Source: Sphingopyxis sp. Root154 (GTDB taxonomy: Bacteria; Pseudomonadota; Alphaproteobacteria; Sphingomonadales; Sphingomonadaceae). Taken from it: a DNA stretch of 64,000 nucleotides. Shown in pieces: positions 5,699 to 14,371 of this stretch (position 1 is its first letter; each line of letters starts with the position of its first letter). The notes under the pieces were generated by a model that saw only the letters and a program-made list of their open reading frames with translations, did not search any database and was not told where the DNA came from. The stretch lies in NCBI RefSeq assembly GCF_001427105.1, contig NZ_LMGI01000002.1, positions 1,736,867-1,800,866 of the forward strand. Direction: 5' to 3'. A program made the position numbers and the translations under genes.

Positions 5699-8614
5699 AT
5701 GGCAATCTTCCATCTCTCGGTTAAAGTCATCAGCCGCGCCGCCGGCCGCAGCGCTGTCGCGGCGGCCGCCTATCGGACGGCCGACCGGCTGCACGATGAG
5801 CGGCTCGACCGCGCGCATGACTTCACCAACAAATCAGGCGTCGTGCACAGCGAAGTCCTGCTCCCCGAGAGTGCCCCCGACGAATGGCGCGACCGGGAAC
5901 GGCTGTGGAATGACGTCGAGGCGTTCGAGAAACGCAAAGACGCTCAGCTATCGCGCGAGGTCGAGTTCGCGATCCCGCGCGAGATGAACCAGGCGCAGGG
6001 TATCGAGCTCGCGCGAGATTTTGTGCAGCGCGAGTTTGTTGACCACGGCATGGTCGCCGACCTCAATGTCCATTGGGATATCGGCGCGGACGGACAGGCC
6101 AAGCCCCACGCCCATGTCATGCTGACGATGCGCCAGATCGTCGTCGGCGAGGATGGCGAAGCAGGCTTCGGTGCGAAAGTCCGCGACTGGAACCGCACCG
6201 AGCTTGTCGAGCAATGGCGCGAGCGCTGGGCCGATCATGTCAATGAACGGCTGGCGGAACTCGATATCGACGCGCGCGTCGATCATCGCAGCCTTGAAGC
6301 ACAGGGCATCGACCTTGAGCCGCAGGATAAGATCGGTCCAGCGGCATCGCGCATGGAGGGGCGCGGGTTAGAGGCCGAGCGTATCGAGCAGCACCGCGAG
6401 ATCGCGCAGCGTAACGGCGAGCGGATCATCGCCAACCCGCGCCTGGCATTGGACGCAATCACCCACGTCCAAGCGACTTTTACCGACCGCGATCTTGCCA
6501 TGTTTGCGCATCGGCACAGCGACGGGCGCGAGCAGTATGATGCTGTGACAAGCGCGGTGCGGTCATCGCCCGACCTGATCGTGCTCGGCACGGACGGACG
6601 CGGCGAGGATCGGTTCACATCGCGCGACATGATCGAGACCGAAGAGCGCCTCCAACTCGCGGCCGATCGGCTCGCCGGGCAGTTGCGTCATGGTCTCCCG
6701 GCCGCGTCTTTGCAGCGAACCACTGACGCAGCCGGGAGTGTTGGCCTGGTGCTCGGTCGTGAGCAGCAGGCCGCACTCAAACATATAACAAGCGGGCACG
6801 ATCTCGCAATCGTCATCGGCTATGCCGGAACGGGCAAGAGTGCCATGCTGGGACAGGCACGCGGGGCATGGGAGCACGCTGGGTTGGAAGTGCGCGGCGC
6901 CGCATTGTCGGGCATCGCTGCGGAGGCCCTTGAGAATGGTTCGGGCATTGCCTCGCGGACAATTGCCAGTCTCGAGCACGGCTGGTCGCAGGGCCGCGAT
7001 CTGCTCGGCCCGCGCGATGTGCTTGTCATCGACGAGGCCGGGATGGTCGGCACGCGCCAGATGGAGCGCGTGCTGTCGCACGCCGCCGATGCCGGCGCCA
7101 AGGTCGTGCTGGTCGGTGACCCGCAACAGCTGCAATCGATCGAGGCGGGCGCGGCGTTCCGATCGCTCCACGAGCGGCACGGCGGCGTCGAGATCGGCGA
7201 GGTTCGGCGTCAGCATGAAGGCTGGCAGCGCGAGGCGACGCGCGAGCTTGCCACGGGCCGTACCGGCTATGCGATCCGCGCCTATGACGAGGCGGGCATG
7301 GTGCGCGCCGCCGAGACGCGGGAGGTGGCGCGCACGGAACTTGTAGAGAGTTGGGATCGCGACCGGAAGCGCGATCCGAATGGCAGCCGGATCATCCTGA
7401 CTCACACTAACGACGAGGTGCGCGCGCTCAACGAAGCCGCGCGTGACCGCATGCGTGCAAGCGGCGATCTGGGCGACGAGGTCATCCTCAAGGTCGAGCG
7501 CGGCGACCGGGTGTTCGCATCGGGCGATCGTATCATGTTCCTGCGCAATGAACGCAGCCTTGGCGTGAAGAACGGCACGCTCGGTACGGTCGAGCGCGTC
7601 AGCGAACAGCATATGGCCGTTAGCACCGACGATGGGCGCCGTGTCGCGTTCGACACCAAGGATTATCGCGACCTTGATCATGGCTATGCGGCGACGATCC
7701 ACAAGGCGCAGGGCATGACCGTCGATCGCACCCATGTGCTCGCGACGCCCGGCATGGACAGCCACGGCGCCTATGTCGCGATGTCGCGTCACCGCGACGG
7801 CCTGGCTCTGCATTATGGCCGTGATGACTTTGCCGATCAGGGCAAGCTGGTACGCACGCTGTCGCGCGAGCGCACCAAGGATATGGCCGGCGATTATGCC
7901 CGCAACGATCCGGCGCGCGCGTTCGCCGAGCGGCGCGGACTTACGTTGCGCGAGCGTGCCGCCGAGATCGTGCGCAAAGCTCCGGAAAAGGCGCGCAGCA
8001 TCTTCGCTGGTTTCCAGCCGACCGTGAAGCGGGCCAGCATCGAACCACCGGGCACGTCCAGAACGAACGACACCCAGCGCGCGGTCGAGCGTTATGCTCG
8101 CGCCCACGCCGACATCGATCGCATGCGGGCCAAACAGTTGCCAGTGCTCCGGCATCAACGCGAGGCACTCGACAAGGCGGGGACCGCCCTCGATGCGTGT
8201 CGGCCGCATGCGCGGGCTGATCTGGCGGCGGCGTTCGAGCGTCAGCCCGAGTTGGTTCGTCCAGCGGCACAAGGAAACACGCAGGCCGCGGTTCGCGCGA
8301 TGCAACTTGAAGCCGAAATCCGCATCGATCCCGCCAAACGCGCCGATCGGTTCACCGAGAACTGGCAGCGACTGCATCAGCAACGCGCATCGCTTTCTCG
8401 GAACGGCGAGCATGACGCCGCGCGCAAAGTCGGCGGCCAGATGGGCACGATGGTGAAAAGCCTCGAACGCGATGCGCAAGTGGAATCGATCCTTGGCTCC
8501 CGCAAGGCCGCGCTCGGCATCGATGTGCGCTCGGTGCGCCCGATCGGACGGGAGCTTGCCGAGATCGCAGGGATCGGCCGCAGCCGCTCCCTCGGCATCG
8601 GAATAGGCATGTAG
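5699..8614 (+). CDS. traA: Ti-type conjugative relaxase/helicase TraA
   Basis: 971 residues from the ATG at 5699 (MAIFHLSVKVISRAAGRSAV). The N-terminal MobA/MobL relaxase domain carries the HUH-type metal motif HWDIGADGQAKPHAHVM near residues 125-140. A RecD/TraI-like helicase follows, with Walker A GYAGTGKS near residue 375, VIDEAGMVG near 442, and a C-terminal UvrD-like YAATIHKAQGMT motif near 661. The protein nicks oriT, stays attached to the strand and unwinds it during conjugation. The coiled C-terminal 200 residues are poorly conserved. The size suits the family. No VirB/Trb channel genes are visible, so they must lie elsewhere or be supplied in trans. Confidence 0.93.
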   Translation: MAIFHLSVKVISRAAGRSAVAAAAYRTADRLHDERLDRAHDFTNKSGVVHSEVLLPESAPDEWRDRERLWNDVEAFEKRKDAQLSREVEFAIPREMNQAQGIELARDFVQREFVDHGMVADLNVHWDIGADGQAKPHAHVMLTMRQIVVGEDGEAGFGAKVRDWNRTELVEQWRERWADHVNERLAELDIDARVDHRSLEAQGIDLEPQDKIGPAASRMEGRGLEAERIEQHREIAQRNGERIIANPRLALDAITHVQATFTDRDLAMFAHRHSDGREQYDAVTSAVRSSPDLIVLGTDGRGEDRFTSRDMIETEERLQLAADRLAGQLRHGLPAASLQRTTDAAGSVGLVLGREQQAALKHITSGHDLAIVIGYAGTGKSAMLGQARGAWEHAGLEVRGAALSGIAAEALENGSGIASRTIASLEHGWSQGRDLLGPRDVLVIDEAGMVGTRQMERVLSHAADAGAKVVLVGDPQQLQSIEAGAAFRSLHERHGGVEIGEVRRQHEGWQREATRELATGRTGYAIRAYDEAGMVRAAETREVARTELVESWDRDRKRDPNGSRIILTHTNDEVRALNEAARDRMRASGDLGDEVILKVERGDRVFASGDRIMFLRNERSLGVKNGTLGTVERVSEQHMAVSTDDGRRVAFDTKDYRDLDHGYAATIHKAQGMTVDRTHVLATPGMDSHGAYVAMSRHRDGLALHYGRDDFADQGKLVRTLSRERTKDMAGDYARNDPARAFAERRGLTLRERAAEIVRKAPEKARSIFAGFQPTVKRASIEPPGTSRTNDTQRAVERYARAHADIDRMRAKQLPVLRHQREALDKAGTALDACRPHARADLAAAFERQPELVRPAAQGNTQAAVRAMQLEAEIRIDPAKRADRFTENWQRLHQQRASLSRNGEHDAARKVGGQMGTMVKSLERDAQVESILGSRKAALGIDVRSVRPIGRELAEIAGIGRSRSLGIGIGM

Positions 8615-8621
8615 GAGAAGG

Positions 8622-9341
8622 ATGATGACGAATGACGTTCAGCTAATCGACACAATTGACCCCGCCGCAGCGGCGTTCTCGCGGCTCGAAGGTGAGATTG
8701 CGCTCATGCGCCGCGCGGTCGAGAACCTCGCGACAGAAAAGGCTAACATCGACATCCCGGATTATAATTCAACGCTCGGCGAGATGGCGCAGCACCTCAA
8801 CACGGCGACGAAGACGCTGGCCGACATCGCCGCAAAACCTGCCATGGAAATGACCCCCGAAACCATGGCGCAACGGATGGACCAGGCCGCACGGAAGGCG
8901 CGCCAGTCCGACCGGGAGCAGATCGGCGCGGCGGAGAATCGGTATGATCATGCGGTGCGAGAACTTGGGCGAATAGTGGCATCGGCGAAGTCCGCGCATG
9001 AGCAGCGGGAGTGGCTAAAGTTGGCCGGCGGCGGAGGCGTTCTGGCGGGTTGCCTGCTGTGGGCGATCGTACCCGGTCCGATCACCCGTGCCCTTCCGGA
9101 GAGCTGGCATATGCCGGAGAAGGTCGCGGCGCGCGTGCTCGGTGAACCGTCAATATGGGAAGCTGGGGTACGCCTGCTACGCGTTGGGAGCCCCGAGGCG
9201 TGGCGGGCGATTTCCGATGCCGCCGAGATGCGACATCAGAACCGCGAGACGATTGCCAATTGCGAGAAGGCGGCGAACAAGACGAAACGAACCGTAAGAT
9301 GCCTGGTGAAGGTTGCGGCGCCTCAGCAGAGCGAGAAGTGA
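8622..9341 (+). CDS. DUF6118-like membrane protein downstream of traA
   Basis: 239 residues. It has an alpha-helical N-terminal half (LEGEIALMRRAVENLATEKA, later coiled-coil-like), one membrane segment near residues 130-150 (LAGGGGVLAGCLLWAIVPG), and a C-terminal basic region with two Cys. It resembles the DUF6118-type proteins that follow TraA in sphingomonad elements; function unknown, probably transfer-related. AGGAG at 8613-8617 lies 4 nt before the ATG at 8622 and 7 nt before the ATG at 8625, so the real start may be one codon later. It begins 7 bp after traA and is probably cotranscribed with it. Confidence 0.75.
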   Translation: MMTNDVQLIDTIDPAAAAFSRLEGEIALMRRAVENLATEKANIDIPDYNSTLGEMAQHLNTATKTLADIAAKPAMEMTPETMAQRMDQAARKARQSDREQIGAAENRYDHAVRELGRIVASAKSAHEQREWLKLAGGGGVLAGCLLWAIVPGPITRALPESWHMPEKVAARVLGEPSIWEAGVRLLRVGSPEAWRAISDAAEMRHQNRETIANCEKAANKTKRTVRCLVKVAAPQQSEK

Positions 9342-9424
9342 CTTATCCTCGCGCTGCCCGACCATGGTGGGTGCGCCCATACGCGGCATATACGCGGCGT
9401 CCCGCTCCCGAGAGAAAGAAGGCG

Positions 9425-10816
9425 TTAGCGCTCCCGCGCCGCCGTCGTGCGCATCTTGTCGATCGGGCTCAGCAAATAGGAGGCTAGCGACCGGCGGCCG
9501 GTGCGGACGTCGGCGGTGACCGCCATGCCGGGCGTAAGCGGGATCGTTGTACCATCCCGCCGGATCGTCGCCCGGTCAAGCGTCACCCGCGCGGTGTAGA
9601 TGAGGCCGCGCTTCTCGTCCTGCACCGCATCCGAGCTGATATGCTCAAGCCTGCTCGGTACAGTGCCGTAACGCGTAAATGGAAAGGCCTCGATCTTGAG
9701 CGCGACTGGCTGGCCGGCGCCGACGAAGCCGACATCCTTATTTGCGATCGCCACTTCCGCGACCAGCTTCCCACGCGCTGGCACGATAACCATGATCGGC
9801 TTGGCCGCCTCAACCACGCCGCCGACGGTATGGACGGCAAGTTGCGTGACCGTGCCGTCGACGGGGCTGACGAGGCGCTGGAGGCTGCCGCGCTTGGTCG
9901 CCTTGGTCAGCTCTTCCGCGCGCAGCCTCGCGTCGCTCTCGGCTTTAGCGAGATCGGCGAGCACGCGTGCGCGAGCTTCGGCGGTGGACCGGCTGGAATT
10001 ACCGCCGGCCACCGCTATTTGTGCCTCGGCCTTGCGCGCAGTGGCGAGCGCTGCGTCGCGATCCCGCCCGGCGACGAGGCGCTGGCGGCGCATCTCGATG
10101 ACGCGGAGCTTCGAGACATAGCCCTTTTCGAGCAGCGTTTCGTTGGCGGCAATCTGCTCATCGAGCAGGGGCAGGGTCTCGTTGAGCTTGGCCGCCTGAA
10201 TTTCTGCCTCGGCCCGGGCAGCGCGGGCGGATTCGGTGTCTGCGGCTCGCGTCTGGCTACCCGCCCGGATCTCGGCTAGCTGGGCGCGGGCAAGCGCGAT
10301 CTGGGTGGCGGCGACGTCGGCCGTGGTTCCGGCAGGCGGAGTGAAGCCCAGACCATGGCCGTCGAGCGCGGAAAGTATGGCGCGCAGCCGCGCGGCGTCG
10401 AGCATCGCAGTCTCAAGCGCCTTGCTCGCTTGCGCCGTGTCGGCGTCGGAGACGGTGGGATCGAGTTCGACCAGCGGCTGACCTGCGCGGACCCGCTGAC
10501 CGTTGCGGACCAAAATCGTGTGGACAATCCCACCGGAGCCGGGCTGGATCAGTTGGACATCATCGGCAGGGACCAGCTTGCCCGTCGCCGATACTACAAC
10601 GTCGACGCGTCCTAGGAACAGCCAGAGCAGTGCGACCGTGAGCAGGCCGAGCATTGTCCAGGCGGTAACCCGTGCGGTCGGCGACACCGGGCGTTCGATC
10701 ACTTCGAGCGCAGCGGGAAGAAAGTCGTGCTCAGTCGTGCGCAGCACAGTGCGCTGGCGCTCCCGGTCGTCTCGCAAGGCCTTACGAATGACACCCCAAT
10801 GATGGGCCAAGCTCAT
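9425..10816 (-). CDS. HlyD-family type I secretion periplasmic adaptor
   Basis: 463 residues. A cytoplasmic N-terminus is followed by one membrane helix (AWTMLGLLTVALLWLFLG) near residue 55. Then come the lipoyl-like halves (VVVSATGKLVPADDVQLIQP and a matching RLVSPVDGTVTQLAVHTVGG) flanking a long periplasmic coiled coil. The C-terminal beta region has TPGMAVTADVRTGRRSLASYLLSPI, a standard HlyD/PrtE ending. It bridges the inner-membrane ABC transporter to an outer-membrane TolC-like channel, which is not encoded here. The ATG overlaps the stop of the ABC gene by 4 bp. Confidence 0.93.
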   Translation of the reverse strand: MSLAHHWGVIRKALRDDRERQRTVLRTTEHDFLPAALEVIERPVSPTARVTAWTMLGLLTVALLWLFLGRVDVVVSATGKLVPADDVQLIQPGSGGIVHTILVRNGQRVRAGQPLVELDPTVSDADTAQASKALETAMLDAARLRAILSALDGHGLGFTPPAGTTADVAATQIALARAQLAEIRAGSQTRAADTESARAARAEAEIQAAKLNETLPLLDEQIAANETLLEKGYVSKLRVIEMRRQRLVAGRDRDAALATARKAEAQIAVAGGNSSRSTAEARARVLADLAKAESDARLRAEELTKATKRGSLQRLVSPVDGTVTQLAVHTVGGVVEAAKPIMVIVPARGKLVAEVAIANKDVGFVGAGQPVALKIEAFPFTRYGTVPSRLEHISSDAVQDEKRGLIYTARVTLDRATIRRDGTTIPLTPGMAVTADVRTGRRSLASYLLSPIDKMRTTAARER

Positions 10817-12996
10817 GCCGTCGCTCCCGCAGTCCCGCTTTGGCGACGATGAAGGTCGGCATAGCGCCCGTTTGCACGTAGAAGTTCCGCGTGGCTGCCA
10901 CGCTCAACGATGTGACCTGCCTCCAACGCGATGATCGTATCGCATTGGCGAATGGCCGAGAGACGGTGGGCGATGATAAGGACCGTGCGCCCTGCGGCCA
11001 TAGCTTTCAGGTTCTTCTGGATGATCTCCTCGCTTTCGGCATCGAGCGCGGACGTTGCCTCGTCCAGTATCAATATCCGTGGGTTGGTGATTAGCGCACG
11101 CGCGATTGCCAGCCGTTGGCGTTGGCCCCCCGAGAGATTGGTGCCACGTTCCTCGATCAATGTGTCGTAACCTTGCGGCAGGCCCACCACAAAGTCATGT
11201 GCGCCGGCCAAGCGGGCGGCGGCAATCACGGTATCGAGCGGCATGGCAGGATTTGCCAGAGCAATGTTCTCACGGATCGAACGGTTGAACAGAAGGTTTT
11301 CCTGCAAGACCACCCCGATCTGCCGGCGCAGCCAAGCTGGATCGATTTGAGCTATATCCACCCCGTCGATCAGGATGCGCCCCGTTGCCGGCACATAAAG
11401 GCGCTGCAACAGCTTAGTGAGGGTCGATTTCCCCGAACCCGACGATCCGACAATACCGAGCGTTCTACCCGGCGGAATATCGAGATCGATATCTTCAACG
11501 GTCCAGGTGCCCTCCAGACCATAGCGGAATTTAACACCTGAGAAGGTTATGTGTCCCTTGATAGCGGGCAAAGCAGTGCGACTGCCAGAGCCAGGTTCGA
11601 TCGGCTGGTTGAGTACGTCACCCAAGCGCTCGATGGCGATGCGGACCTGCTGGAAGTCTTGCCAGAGCTTGGCCATGCGAATGACCGGGCCCGACACACG
11701 CTGCGCGAACATATTAAAGGCAACGAGGCCTCCAACGGTGAGCGATCCTTCAATCACGGCTTCAGCACCGAAGTAGAGTATCGCCCCCATGTTCAGTTTC
11801 GAAATCAGCTGGATAAGCTGCGATCCAGTGTTGCCGAGATTAATGACCTTCTGACTGGCCATCGAATAACCGGCAAGTTGGCGCTCCCATCGCTGCTGCC
11901 ACTGCGGCTCGACCGCTGCGGCCTTGATCGTCTGCATTCCGCCGATGCCCTCGACGAGCATCGCGTTGTTGGCGGCGCTGCGCTCGAACTTCTCCTCGAT
12001 CCGCGCTCGCAACGGGCGGGTGATGAAAATCGCAACGGCCAAATACGCCGGGATCATTAGGATCGAGATCAGGAAAAGCTTTACTGAATACATCCACATC
12101 ACAGCGAGGAAGATCACGGTGAAGAGCGGATCGACCAATATAGTCAGGGAGGCATTCGTCAAAAATTCGCGGATTGTCTCTAGCTGGCGGACTCGCATAG
12201 CGATGTCGCCGACGCGCCGCGCCTCAAAATAGCCCATCGGGAGCCCGAGCAGGTGGCGAAACAGCTTGGCGCCTAGCTCGACATCGATCTTCTGACTCGT
12301 TTCAGAGTATAGCCTCGTGCGCAGCCAGCCGAACATCGTCTCCCAAATCGAGACGGCGAGGAAACCGATCACGAGGATCCGCAAGGTATCCAGAGTGTTG
12401 TGAACCAGCACCTTGTCAACGACATTTTGGAAGAATAGGGGCGCAGCAAGCCCGAGGAGGTTAATCGCGAGCGTGATGAGGAGGACCTCGCCAATCAAGC
12501 GGCGGTATTTGACTAATTGGGGGATAAACCAGCTAACGTCGAACCGGCTGGTGGCAGTAGAAACGCTCTCGCGAGTGGTGATCAGCACAACCTCGCCTGA
12601 CCAGATTTCATCAAGCTGGGACCTCTTGAGTTTGCTGATCTGGCCCGGCGGGGCGCTGGCCAACTGCACCAAGGCTTCGTCACCAAGCACTCGGCCAATG
12701 ATGAACCAGCCGGCTGGGCCATTTGCGAGGGCGGGCAACGGTTGCCGTGCCAGCTTGTCGAAAGTCGAATGGATCGCTTTAGCGCGAACGTCCTCCTGTC
12801 TTTTTGCCAGACGAAGGAGATCGCCTGCCGTGATCGCCTCATGGTGGCCCAGACTATGCCGGAGCTGGGCCGGCTCGACCGCAATCCGTTGCATGGCGAG
12901 CAAGGCCGCAAAGGCCACCAAGCCGCTGTCATCGACCTCGTGACCGATATTCGCCATTGGCTCAGTATTGTGACGAGGAATATCGGAATCGGTCAT
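10813..12996 (-). CDS. Type I secretion ABC transporter (HlyB-like) with C39-like domain
   Basis: 727 residues. The N-terminal C39-like domain (about 20-150) lacks the catalytic Cys expected after the Gln/Asp-rich start (it reads SGLVAFAALLAMQ). That fits HlyB-type exporters, which bind but do not cleave their substrates. A six-helix ABC membrane domain follows (about 165-450). The nucleotide-binding domain has Walker A GSSGSGKST near 520, LSGGQRQR near 617, Walker B ILILDEATSALD near 640 and the switch His in IIAHRLS. Its neighbours make the RTX protease encoded upstream its likely cargo. A perfect hairpin lies just upstream, between it and the glycosyltransferase gene. Confidence 0.95.
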   Translation of the reverse strand: MTDSDIPRHNTEPMANIGHEVDDSGLVAFAALLAMQRIAVEPAQLRHSLGHHEAITAGDLLRLAKRQEDVRAKAIHSTFDKLARQPLPALANGPAGWFIIGRVLGDEALVQLASAPPGQISKLKRSQLDEIWSGEVVLITTRESVSTATSRFDVSWFIPQLVKYRRLIGEVLLITLAINLLGLAAPLFFQNVVDKVLVHNTLDTLRILVIGFLAVSIWETMFGWLRTRLYSETSQKIDVELGAKLFRHLLGLPMGYFEARRVGDIAMRVRQLETIREFLTNASLTILVDPLFTVIFLAVMWMYSVKLFLISILMIPAYLAVAIFITRPLRARIEEKFERSAANNAMLVEGIGGMQTIKAAAVEPQWQQRWERQLAGYSMASQKVINLGNTGSQLIQLISKLNMGAILYFGAEAVIEGSLTVGGLVAFNMFAQRVSGPVIRMAKLWQDFQQVRIAIERLGDVLNQPIEPGSGSRTALPAIKGHITFSGVKFRYGLEGTWTVEDIDLDIPPGRTLGIVGSSGSGKSTLTKLLQRLYVPATGRILIDGVDIAQIDPAWLRRQIGVVLQENLLFNRSIRENIALANPAMPLDTVIAAARLAGAHDFVVGLPQGYDTLIEERGTNLSGGQRQRLAIARALITNPRILILDEATSALDAESEEIIQKNLKAMAAGRTVLIIAHRLSAIRQCDTIIALEAGHIVERGSHAELLRANGRYADLHRRQSGTAGATA

Positions 12997-13021
12997 TCTG
13001 GGGCCTTGCGGTTCGCCAGCC

Positions 13022-13041
13022 GGTCGGCGTTTACGCCGACC
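13022..13041. repeat. Perfect 8-bp stem-loop between glycosyltransferase and ABC exporter genes
   Basis: GGTCGGCG at 13022-13029, loop TTTA, CGCCGACC at 13034-13041. It lies in the 81-bp gap of the type I secretion operon. No T-run follows on the minus strand, so it is not a classical terminator. It could stabilise the upstream message or lower exporter expression relative to cargo. Confidence 0.6.
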
Positions 13042-13077
13042 AGACAGGGTTTAAGTTCCATTTTGCGAGTCTCATTT

Positions 13078-14208
13078 TCAGCCGCTAGGCTTGCGTTCCG
13101 GCGGCTTCATAGAACGGGGATCACAGCTTTTTTGGAGCAGATGGGTCAATGTTTCTGTATCCGTCACCGTCTGCATCGCCGATATGTCCGGTTGAGGAAT
13201 TGGGGCGCCGGAGAGCGACTTGATCATCGCGAAGAGATCATCCGCAGCGATCCGCCTGTCGGTGATCAGCCCAGCGTTCGCGTTCTCGATCCCGCGTCCA
13301 ACCAACAGCTTCTCCATGTCGGTGGGGAATATTAGCTGCGGCACGCGATTGATGAGGCACCAGTTCGCCATGCCGAGCCCGCCATGATGAACGGCAAGGC
13401 GCGCCGAAGGTAGAAGCTCGGAAAGGTTTAGCGGTTCGGATGCAAACAACAGGCGCTCCGTGGACACCCGGTTTGTGTCTCCCACGTAGGCACGAAATTT
13501 CCAAGGTAGCTGTTCGGCGACTGTTTGGACGAGCGACAGTGCTGGATGTTCTTCGGGCAAATATACCGCGATCAAGTCTCTCGTACCCACAGGAACAGGA
13601 CCCGGCTTCGAAATTTCTACGGGCCAGTAATGTTCGCCTGCCCTTTGGAGACGATAAGGATCGAGTTGCGGAAGCGTGCAAACGAAGTTTGCGTCACCGC
13701 GCAACAGATCGGAAAATGTCGACAGCCTCGAGCGCCCGTCGGAGGCGATTTCCAGTGCTTCGACGATATGATCACTGACCTCCGACGTAGAGGCATCATT
13801 CAGGATGTTCTCAAAAGTGGGCAGGACACCCTCAGGAGGAACGGTCCAGCCGTTTCCAATCACGAACAATCGGCAATGACCGGTGGCCACGACATTCAAA
13901 CTCGGCGCAAAATCAGAAAGGACGACGTCAGGGACGGCCTCATCCAGAAGTCTACGCCAGGCGCGGATCACAGGTCGCCATATTTGTCCGTCCGCAAAGC
14001 CAATCTGCGCAAAGACATCCGCAAGGGAAACGGGCTGTTTTTCAAAGACCTTGGCTCGGTGGAGGAATATGGGGGCCTGAACGACAGCAAGCCGTTTCTT
14101 CCCAATCTTCTGGAGAGCAGCAAGAACCTCCTTCGCCCGGGGCAAGTGGCGCGCAGCTACGGTCACTTTCCAACCGCGGTCCAAATAGGCGCTCACAATG
14201 GGAACCAT
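13078..14208 (-). CDS. GT1/UGT-like (GT-B fold) glycosyltransferase
   Basis: 376 residues from the only ATG (14208). The C-terminal half carries the UGT-like HHGGLGMANWCLINRVPQLI segment and a sugar-nucleotide loop; LLFASEPLNLSELLPSARLAVHHGG is typical of MGT-like enzymes. The frame remains open upstream to a stop at 14347-14349. The bases just before the ATG encode IGWELGAGIGHLHR, the normal N-terminal glycine-rich start of these enzymes. No ATG, GTG or TTG lies in that interval, so the true start (about 14271) would be non-canonical, or there is an error or a decayed start. It is placed between the RTX protease and its exporter, so it may glycosylate the cargo or a surface acceptor; that is inference. 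Confidence 0.8.
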   Translation of the reverse strand: MVPIVSAYLDRGWKVTVAARHLPRAKEVLAALQKIGKKRLAVVQAPIFLHRAKVFEKQPVSLADVFAQIGFADGQIWRPVIRAWRRLLDEAVPDVVLSDFAPSLNVVATGHCRLFVIGNGWTVPPEGVLPTFENILNDASTSEVSDHIVEALEIASDGRSRLSTFSDLLRGDANFVCTLPQLDPYRLQRAGEHYWPVEISKPGPVPVGTRDLIAVYLPEEHPALSLVQTVAEQLPWKFRAYVGDTNRVSTERLLFASEPLNLSELLPSARLAVHHGGLGMANWCLINRVPQLIFPTDMEKLLVGRGIENANAGLITDRRIAADDLFAMIKSLSGAPIPQPDISAMQTVTDTETLTHLLQKSCDPRSMKPPERKPSG

Positions 14209-14371
14209 CCGATGCAGATGGCCGATTCCGGCGCCTAATTCCCATCCGATGAGTAGATGTCGAACGATGATGCCCTCGGTAGCGCCGGCTTGTGGCGGAG
14301 GAAGGCGGGCTCTGGACGGAATCAGCCCGTCGCAGAGCCCGATGCCCTAGTGAAGGTTGCGGATCAGACCG

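Noticed and set aside
6563..8479. 638-codon minus-strand frame opposite traA
   Set aside because: It lies wholly antisense to conserved relaxase/helicase motifs; the translation shows no family features.
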